12,356 nt of DNA from Phenylobacterium sp. (GTDB lineage: Bacteria > Pseudomonadota > Alphaproteobacteria > Caulobacterales > Caulobacteraceae). The stretch spans positions 1 through 12,356 of the forward strand of contig JAQGIX010000259.1 of NCBI GenBank assembly GCA_028290925.1. The letters run 5' to 3'. Of the stretch, positions 6,223-10,979 are shown piece by piece. The translations under genes were made by a program, and so were the position numbers. The notes under the pieces are model-generated. The model was given only the letters and a program-made list of their open reading frames with translations. It ran no database searches and had not been told where the DNA came from. Numbering within the stretch: the first letter of the stretch is position 1; the number at the start of each line of letters is the position of its first letter.

Positions 6223-7887
6223 ATGGGGCTATCTAACAAGCGCGGCGCGCCCGCGTGGATCTGCGCGACGCTGGCCGGCGCGCTCATGGCGAGCGCTTCA
6301 ACCGCGGCGATGGCTGCGCCGAGGCACAAGCATGTCGCCAGGCAGGTCACAAAGCCCGACGTGCGCGACGCCAAGCTTCAGGCGCTGGAGCAGGAAGTCA
6401 CCGAACTCCGCGCCGAGATGGCCCAGATCCGCGATCAGACCGGCGCCCAGCAGGCCAATGCGAGCAGCGTCGTCGCCGTGCAGCAGCAATTGGCCGCCAC
6501 GCAAGCGCAGCTGGCCGAGGTGAAGGCCACCCAGACCGCCGCCGCCGCGGACATCGACACCCTGAAGGCCCCGCCGTCGGGCTCCACGGTCATCGCCAGC
6601 CTGCCGAACGGCAAGCCGGCCTTCGCCACCGCCGACGGCCGCTTCACCGCCAACATCCGCGCCATCGTCATGTTCGACGCCGGCAAGTACCTGCAGAAGC
6701 GGAACCTGCCCGCCAACACGGTCGGCCGCGACCTCAACGACGGCACCAACTTCCGCCGCGCCCGCTTCGGCATCGACGGCAAGCTGTTCAAGGACTTCGA
6801 CTACGCCCTGATCTATGAATTCGGCGGCTCCGGCGCCGAAGACGCGGGCCACATCCAGGAAGCCTGGGTGCAGTACACCGCCCTGAAGCCCTGGCGCATC
6901 CGCCTGGGCGCCTTCGAGCCCAACGTCGGCCTGGCCGCGGCGGTCTCCACCAGCCAGATGCCGATCATGGAACGGCCGGCCCCGGCCGAAGTGGCCCGCA
7001 ACATCGCCGCCGGCGACAGCCGCTCGGCCCTGCAGCTCACCGGCAACGGCATCTTCGGCCAGGGCGACTCGGGCCTCGCATCCCGCTGGTTCCTGTCCGG
7101 CGCCTTCACCGGCAACACGGTGGGCACGATCAACTCCACCGGCAGCGCCACCGCCCAGCCGATCGACGAGCAGCAGGCCTGGGTCGGCCGCGCGGCCATC
7201 GCGCCGTTCTCGTCCACCGACTGGCAGGCGCACCTCGGCGTCAACGCCCAGTACGTCGTCCACCCGAACGCCATCGGCCAGGGCCTCACCCCGCGCACCC
7301 CGGTGCAGCTGCGTGACCGGCCGGAACTGCGGATCGACGCGACGCGCCTGATCGACACCGGCGCCATCGACGCCCGCCACGTCTCGGTCTACGGGGCCGA
7401 GGCCGGCGCGACGATGCAGAACTTCATGATCGAGGGCGAATACTTCAAATACAAGATCGACCGCCGCCTGGCCGCCGGCCAGACCCTGGCCAGTCCGGAC
7501 TTCAACGGCTGGTACGTGCAAGGCGCCTGGGTGCTGACCGGTGAGAACCGGCCCTACAACCCGGCCGAGGCCCGCTTCGACGCCCCGAAGATGAACTACA
7601 ACTTCAACCCGCAAGCCGGCACCTGGGGCGCGATCGAGCTGGTCGCGCGCTACTCTGACCTGAACCTCGACTTCCACGCCGGCGACCCGGGGACACCGTC
7701 GATCGCCGACGCCATCCGCGGCGGCGAGCAGAAGATCTCCACCCTCGGGGTGAACTGGTACCTGAACCCCGACATCCGCTTCATGCTGGACGTCCAGCAT
7801 GTGGACGTCAGCCGGCTCAACGCCACCGGTGCGCAGATCGGCCAGACGTACAACGCCATCGGCATGCGCGGTCAGTTCACCTTCTGA
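6223..7887 (+). CDS. OprO/OprP-type (phosphate-selective) outer-membrane porin
   Basis: A 554-residue protein with a signal peptide (cut likely after AMA, residues 29-31), a helical segment rich in Gln, Ala and Glu at about 46-115 that looks like a trimeric coiled coil, and then a beta-barrel of alternating strands ending in Phe (QFTF), as outer-membrane proteins do. The barrel begins around TADGRFTANIRAIVMFDAG (136-154), and the region DFDYALIYEFGG resembles the OprO/P family (phosphate/polyphosphate-selective porins). At 554 residues it is longer than Pseudomonas OprP (about 440) because of the coiled-coil part. The ATG has AAGGGG six bases upstream. Pho boxes in front and pstS2 next door support phosphate passage across the outer membrane; anion selectivity itself cannot be seen from sequence. 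Transcription ends at a strong terminator. Confidence 0.85.
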   Translation: MGLSNKRGAPAWICATLAGALMASASTAAMAAPRHKHVARQVTKPDVRDAKLQALEQEVTELRAEMAQIRDQTGAQQANASSVVAVQQQLAATQAQLAEVKATQTAAAADIDTLKAPPSGSTVIASLPNGKPAFATADGRFTANIRAIVMFDAGKYLQKRNLPANTVGRDLNDGTNFRRARFGIDGKLFKDFDYALIYEFGGSGAEDAGHIQEAWVQYTALKPWRIRLGAFEPNVGLAAAVSTSQMPIMERPAPAEVARNIAAGDSRSALQLTGNGIFGQGDSGLASRWFLSGAFTGNTVGTINSTGSATAQPIDEQQAWVGRAAIAPFSSTDWQAHLGVNAQYVVHPNAIGQGLTPRTPVQLRDRPELRIDATRLIDTGAIDARHVSVYGAEAGATMQNFMIEGEYFKYKIDRRLAAGQTLASPDFNGWYVQGAWVLTGENRPYNPAEARFDAPKMNYNFNPQAGTWGAIELVARYSDLNLDFHAGDPGTPSIADAIRGGEQKISTLGVNWYLNPDIRFMLDVQHVDVSRLNATGAQIGQTYNAIGMRGQFTF

Positions 7888-7913
7888 ACGCGCTGGCTCG
7901 TTCCTATGTCATC

Positions 7914-7943
7914 AGCCGCCGCGGTTCGCCGCGGCGGCTTTTT
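7914..7943 (+). terminator. intrinsic terminator of the porin gene
   Basis: A perfect 11-bp stem (7914-7924 with 7929-7939) closed by a TTCG loop is followed directly by a T-run (7939-7943), 26 bases after the porin stop. It has all parts of a rho-independent terminator in the plus direction. Confidence 0.93.
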
Positions 7944-7958
7944 CTTGGGCGCCACACC

Positions 7959-8014
7959 CTGCACGCCAACTGCAATCGTCCCGTCACGACGACGACACAG
8001 CGGGCCCCTAGGGT
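7959..8014 (+). promoter_or_regulatory. candidate Pho-box array and promoter of the 90-residue protein gene
   Basis: Plus strand at 11-bp steps: CTGCACG (7959-7965), CTGCAAT (7970-7976), CCGTCAC (7981-7987) and ACGACAC (7992-7998). Ten bases later lies TAGGGT (8009-8014), close to the TAGGTT and TAGGAC hexamers at the same spacing in front of phoU2 and the porin. Only CCGTCAC is a strong half-site, so this is the weakest of the six arrays and leans on the shared geometry. The transcript would start near 8021, about 36 nt before the ATG. Confidence 0.45.
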
Positions 8015-8056
8015 GTCTCTCGTTCGGGCTGGATCATCGTCTTTCGGAGCGTCGCC

Positions 8057-8329
8057 ATGACCCGCATCATCTCCGTCTCCCCCACGGCGTTTGGCTGGAG
8101 CCTGCGCATCGACGCGCAGGAAAGCGTCCTGGTCTTCGCGACCGGCGCCCTGGCCGAGCACGCCGCCCGGGACCTGGCGCGCCGCCTCGCCGACGCCGGC
8201 CAGTCCGCCGAGATTCTCATCTACCTCCGCGATGGCAGTATGGCTGGAACCCTGCGCTCCACGCCGTCTGAGCCCGCCCCTCGTCCCCGCGCCGAGATGG
8301 GCCAGCCCCTGGAGTCGGCCGCCGCGTGA
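8057..8329 (+). CDS. 90-residue DUF2188-like protein of unknown function
   Basis: I do not recognise a characterised homologue. The protein has no signal peptide or membrane segment. Residues 3-70 suggest a small fold of three strands, one amphipathic helix and a strand: IISVSP, GWSLRID, SVLVFATG, then the helix ALAEHAARDLARRLADAG (31-48), then AEILIYLRDGSMAG. The GW turn, the AExAARDLA helix and the closing I..RDG strand resemble DUF2188-type small proteins. The tail (71-90) is Pro/Ala-rich and likely disordered. The ATG is preceded by GGAGC at 8046-8050. It is a single-gene unit between the porin terminator and its own terminator, with a candidate Pho-box promoter, so a role in phosphate starvation is inferred from place and promoter only. 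Confidence 0.72.
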   Translation: MTRIISVSPTAFGWSLRIDAQESVLVFATGALAEHAARDLARRLADAGQSAEILIYLRDGSMAGTLRSTPSEPAPRPRAEMGQPLESAAA

Positions 8330-8370
8330 ACCCCGCCCTGCACCAACCCCAGCCCTCGCAGGGCGCCTTC

Positions 8371-8406
8371 GGCCGCGGCTCCCTCTCGGGCCGCGGCCAT
8401 TTTTTT
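8371..8406 (+). terminator. intrinsic terminator of the 90-residue protein gene
   Basis: A 9-bp perfect stem ggccgcggc/gccgcggcc (8371-8379 and 8390-8398) with a 10-base loop is followed by A and seven T (8400-8406). It lies 41 bases after the stop codon and works in the plus direction. It stands right before repeat copy B, which adjoins the convergent metallophosphoesterase gene. Confidence 0.9.
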
Positions 8407-8412
8407 CCCTCT

Positions 8413-8549
8413 CCCCATTCGTGGGGAGGGGGGACCACCGGCCGAAGAGCGGGTGGTGGGAGGGGCGAGGTTCTGCAGTGCGGCCGCCGCCCCCTCCGTC
8501 AGCCGCTCTCCGTCCGCTGACACCTCCCCCGTGAACGGGGGAGGCAAGG
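8413..8549. repeat. hairpin-rich intergenic repeat, copy B
   Basis: A 137-bp homologue of 4774-4922 in the same orientation, sharing blocks such as ccgaagagcgg, ctgcagtgcg, cgccccctccgtcagccgct and ggggaggcaagg. Inverted repeats are cccca/tgggg with loop ttcg (8413-8426), ccacc/ggtgg around the shared cgaaga loop (8436-8457), gtcagc/gctgac (8498-8521), and a perfect 9-bp stem with loop tgaa (8523-8544). It ends one base before the TAG stop of the minus-strand metallophosphoesterase gene, the same position relative to a minus-strand gene end as copy A. Likely roles are 3' end formation or mRNA protection for that gene; mobility is possible. Confidence 0.85.
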
Positions 8550-8550
8550 G

Positions 8551-9348
8551 CTAGGCGGCGATCGGCTCCATCGCCAGATCGACGTCCGCGAACGCGCCGC
8601 GCGCCTCGTGCCAGCGGATGATCTCCAGCCGGCCGTCGTCGCGCTCCACCACCGCGGTGCAGCTCTCCACCCAGTCGCCATCGTTGACGTAGAGCACGCC
8701 GGCGATATCGCGCATCTCGGCGTGGTGGATGTGGCCGCAGATGACCCCGTCCACGCCGCGCCGGCGGGCCTCCTCGGCCATGGCTTCCTCGAAGTTGTCG
8801 ATGAACTGGACGGCGTTCTTCACCCGGTGCTTCAGGTAGGCCGAGAGGCTCCAGTACCCCAGGCCCAGCATGTGGCGCAGGCGGTTGAAGTGGGTGTTCA
8901 GCGTCAACAGGGCCCGGTAGCCCCAGTCGCCCAGGAAGGCCAGCCACTTGGCGTGCTGGATCACCCCGTCGAACTCGTCGCCGTGGGTCACCAGGTAGCG
9001 CTTGCCGTCGGCCGCCTCGTGGATCGCGTCGCGCGCCACCACCACCCCGCCGAAGTGGACGCCGCAGAAATCGCGGATCCGGTCGTCGTGGTTGCCGGGG
9101 ATATAGACCACCGCCACGCCCTTACGCGCCAGCCGCAGGATCTTCTGCACCACGTCGTTGTGCGCCTGCGGCCAGAACCAGCCGGACTTCATCTTCCAGC
9201 CGTCGATGATGTCGCCGACCAGATAGAGGGTGTCGCACTCCAGCACCCGGATGAACTCCAGCAGGCGCTCGGCCTGGCAGCCCTTGGTGCCCAGGTGGAT
9301 GTCGGAGATGAAGGCGGCGCGGCAGCGCAGCGCGGGCGTGGTCGACAT
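8551..9348 (-). CDS. plcP: calcineurin-like metallophosphoesterase, probable phospholipase C PlcP (often labelled LpxH-like)
   Basis: A 265-residue cytoplasmic-type metallophosphoesterase. Metal-site motifs are SDIHLG (15-20, Asp16 and His18), GDIID (45-49), GNHDD (85-89), THGDEFD (121-127) and GHIHHAE (205-211), followed by NDGDWVESCT (222-231). Stretches such as LGTKGCQAERLLEF and YWSLSAYLKHRVKNAV match the family of Sinorhizobium PlcP, a phosphate-starvation phospholipase C that splits head groups from membrane phospholipids to leave diacylglycerol. These proteins are routinely annotated as UDP-2,3-diacylglucosamine diphosphatase (LpxH). The ATG at 9346-9348 has GGGGGAGA upstream; another in-frame ATG at 9364-9366 precedes that site and is not favoured. 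A strong Pho box 40 bp upstream and phoB next door support PlcP. No lipid-head-group synthesis partner (agt, btaAB, olsAB) is in the window. Confidence 0.82.
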   Translation of the reverse strand: MSTTPALRCRAAFISDIHLGTKGCQAERLLEFIRVLECDTLYLVGDIIDGWKMKSGWFWPQAHNDVVQKILRLARKGVAVVYIPGNHDDRIRDFCGVHFGGVVVARDAIHEAADGKRYLVTHGDEFDGVIQHAKWLAFLGDWGYRALLTLNTHFNRLRHMLGLGYWSLSAYLKHRVKNAVQFIDNFEEAMAEEARRRGVDGVICGHIHHAEMRDIAGVLYVNDGDWVESCTAVVERDDGRLEIIRWHEARGAFADVDLAMEPIAA

Positions 9349-9372
9349 GCAGGTCTCCCCCAACATGCGGCA

Positions 9373-9406
9373 GCTAGAGGCTGAATCGGTGACAGCGGCG
9401 TGACGG
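9373..9406 (-). promoter_or_regulatory. Pho box and promoter of the plcP-like gene
   Basis: Minus strand: CCGTCAC (9406-9400), spacer gccg, CTGTCAC (9395-9389), then 10 bases and TCTAGC (9378-9373) as a weak -10. Both 7-mers are near consensus. The box edge lies 40 bp from the ATG, almost the same as the 39 bp in front of phoU2. The predicted start near 9366 leaves a leader of about 18 nt that contains little more than the ribosome site. Confidence 0.78.
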
Positions 9407-9410
9407 CCCC

Positions 9411-9435
9411 GATGCTTCCCCACAGAGGGAGCATC
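9411..9435 (-). terminator. possible terminator hairpin after phoB
   Basis: gatgct/agcatc (9411-9416 and 9430-9435) is extended by ccc/ggg with one bulged T and a 6-base loop. It lies 5 bases past the phoB stop and just before the plcP Pho box. There is no T-run on the minus strand, so termination efficiency is uncertain. Confidence 0.35.
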
Positions 9436-9440
9436 CTGCC

Positions 9441-10130
9441 CTACGCGTGCTGGTCCAGCGCGTAGCCGGCCGAGCGCACCGTGCGGATCGGATCGAAGGC
9501 GCCGCTGATCCGCAGGGCCTTGCGCAGCCGCCCGACGTGGACGTCCACCGTGCGCAGCTCCACATAGGTGTTGGGGCCCCAGACGGCGTCCATCAGCCGC
9601 TCGCGGCTGAACACCCGGCCCGGCCGCTGCATCAGGAAATCCAGCAGCCGGAATTCCGTGGGCCCGAGATGCACGTTGCGGCCGGAACGGGTCACCCGCC
9701 GGCTGCCGCGGTCGAGCACGATGTCGGCGTATTCCAGCCGCTCGTCGACCAGTTCCGGGCGCGTGCGGCGCAGCAGGGCCCGGATCCGCGCGGTCAGCTC
9801 GCTCATGGCGAAGGGCTTGACCACATAGTCGTCCGCCCCGGTGTCGAGGCCGCGCACCTTGTCGGTCTCCTCGCCGCGGGCGGTCAGCATCAGGATCGGC
9901 GTGCGCCGGGTCTCGGGCTTGGCCCGCAGCTGGCGGCAGACCTCGACCCCGGAGACCTTCGGCAGCATCCAGTCCAGCAGGATCAGGTCGGGCGTCTCCT
10001 CCTCGACCTTCAGCAGGCCCTCCTCGCCGTCGGCCGCCCGCTCGACGCGAAAGCCTTCCTTGTCGAGGTTGTAGTCCAGGAGCGTGGCCAGCGCGTCCTC
10101 GTCCTCGACCACCAGCACATAGGGCTTCAC
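9441..10130 (-). CDS. phoB: PhoB, phosphate regulon response regulator
   Basis: A 229-residue OmpR/PhoB-type response regulator. The receiver (1-120) shows the acidic pocket EDED (9-12), phospho-acceptor Asp53 in LLDWMLP, Thr83 and Lys105 in VVKPF. The winged-helix DNA-binding domain (about 131-227) has LGPTEFRLLDFLMQRPGRVFSRERL and the recognition helix around ELRTVDVHVGRLRKAL (191-206). It should be phosphorylated by PhoR, which is not in this window, and bind the Pho boxes described here. The start is the GTG at 10128-10130, which overlaps the phoU2 stop as GTGA, so translation is probably coupled. The transcript starts at the Pho box before phoU2, which implies autoregulation. Confidence 0.95.
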   Translation of the reverse strand: MKPYVLVVEDEDALATLLDYNLDKEGFRVERAADGEEGLLKVEEETPDLILLDWMLPKVSGVEVCRQLRAKPETRRTPILMLTARGEETDKVRGLDTGADDYVVKPFAMSELTARIRALLRRTRPELVDERLEYADIVLDRGSRRVTRSGRNVHLGPTEFRLLDFLMQRPGRVFSRERLMDAVWGPNTYVELRTVDVHVGRLRKALRISGAFDPIRTVRSAGYALDQHA

Positions 10131-10873
10131 GGTGCGATATCCCCAAGGGCGGTGCGAGGCTGGTCGGCCCGAACGGTATCGGCTTCCAGCAGCGAGACCT
10201 TCGGCCGGGGCTGGTTCAGTTCCGCCCCGGTCATCTGGAAGTGCAGGATCTCGGCGATGTTGGTGGCGTGGTCGCCGATCCGCTCGAGGTTCTTGGCGAT
10301 GAACAGCAGGTGCGCGCCGGGCGCCACCGTGTCCGGCTCGTTGGCCATCAGGGTCAGCAGCTCGCGGAAGATGCTCTCGTAGTGCTCGTCGATCTCCTCG
10401 TCGCGGCGCCAGACCGCCATGGCGGCGTCCATGGCCTCGGCGGCGTAGGCGTCCAGCACCTCGTGCAGCCGGGCGGCCACCAGCCGGCCCATCCGCTGGA
10501 TGGCGCCCATCAGCGGCAGCACCGGATCGGAGTTCGACAGCACCAGGCTGCGCTTGGCCATGTTGCGCGCCAGGTCGCCGCAGCGCTCCAGGTTCATGGC
10601 CAGCTTGAAGGTGGAGACCGCGCGCCGCAGGTCCTCGTCGCTCGGCCCCTGCTCGGCGATCAGGGCCAGCGCCCGGCGCTCGATGTCGGCCTGCATGGCG
10701 TCCAGCCGCAGGTCGCGCACGATCAGCGCCTGGGCCAGCGGCACGTCGCGCCGGACCACCGCGTCCACCGCGTCCACCACCTGAGCTTCCGCCAGCCCGC
10801 CCATGCGGATCACCTCAGCCACCAGGGCGCGCAGTTCGGAGGTGTAGGATCTCTTGGGAATCGGTTGGGCCAC
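10127..10873 (-). CDS. phoU: PhoU2, second phosphate regulator PhoU, cotranscribed with phoB
   Basis: A 248-residue two-domain PhoU with metal motifs ERCGD (96-100) and ERIGDHATNIAE (197-208). It carries about 30 extra residues at the C-terminus, rich in charged residues and Pro, that PhoU1 lacks. The chosen start is the GTG at 10871-10873, with GAGAGAAGG upstream. The open frame reaches 10954, but the Pho box and -10 lie inside that extension, so it cannot be translated from this promoter. The stop overlaps the phoB start by four bases, so PhoU2 and PhoB are probably made together, unlike PhoU1, which is made with the transporter. It may tune PhoB signalling; this is inference from context. 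Confidence 0.93.
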   Translation of the reverse strand: MAQPIPKRSYTSELRALVAEVIRMGGLAEAQVVDAVDAVVRRDVPLAQALIVRDLRLDAMQADIERRALALIAEQGPSDEDLRRAVSTFKLAMNLERCGDLARNMAKRSLVLSNSDPVLPLMGAIQRMGRLVAARLHEVLDAYAAEAMDAAMAVWRRDEEIDEHYESIFRELLTLMANEPDTVAPGAHLLFIAKNLERIGDHATNIAEILHFQMTGAELNQPRPKVSLLEADTVRADQPRTALGDIAP

Positions 10874-10896
10874 GGACGCACCTTCTCTCAGCCCGG

Positions 10897-10930
10897 AACC
10901 TAGTCTCGCGGCATGACACTTATGTGACAA
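10897..10930 (-). promoter_or_regulatory. Pho box and promoter of phoU2-phoB
   Basis: Minus strand: TTGTCAC (10930-10924), spacer ataa, GTGTCAT (10919-10913), then 10 bases and TAGGTT (10902-10897). This is the cleanest Pho box in the window, with an A/T-only spacer. The expected start near 10890 leaves a leader of about 17 nt made mostly of the ribosome site. It predicts that PhoB activates its own operon. Confidence 0.82.
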
Positions 10931-10933
10931 CCA

Positions 10934-10970
10934 CGCGTCCGCCCTGCGAAACATCGCTGCGGCGGATGCG
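10934..10970 (-). terminator. possible terminator hairpin after chrA
   Basis: cgcgtccgcc (10934-10943) pairs with ggcggatgcg (10961-10970) with one mismatch, and an inner gcga/tcgc stem sits in the loop. It lies 9 bases past the chrA stop and 3 bases before the phoU2 Pho box. It lacks a T-run, so it may only partly shield phoU2-phoB from chrA readthrough. Confidence 0.4.
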
Positions 10971-10979
10971 CTCGGCCGC

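Noticed and set aside
6298..7800. 500-codon minus-strand frame across the porin gene
   Set aside because: No recognisable domain. The opposite frame has a signal peptide, barrel and terminal Phe, with a ribosome site and terminator.
8330..8550. Small frames across the gap between the 90-residue gene and plcP
   Set aside because: They read through the terminator and repeat copy B, have no ribosome sites and resemble frames found in copy A.
8551..9348. Plain assignment of the metallophosphoesterase as LpxH of lipid A synthesis
   Set aside because: Family segments, Pho box and place beside phoB favour PlcP; LpxH is kept only as the alternative annotation.
9349..10146. Extension of the plcP frame through phoB up to 10146
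   Set aside because: That part is an out-of-frame reading of phoB; the Pho box and GGGGGAGA site define the start at 9348.
10874..10954. N-terminal extension of phoU2 starting near 10954
   Set aside because: The clear Pho box and -10 lie within it, and the GTG at 10871-10873 has a good ribosome site and starts where PhoU homology begins.
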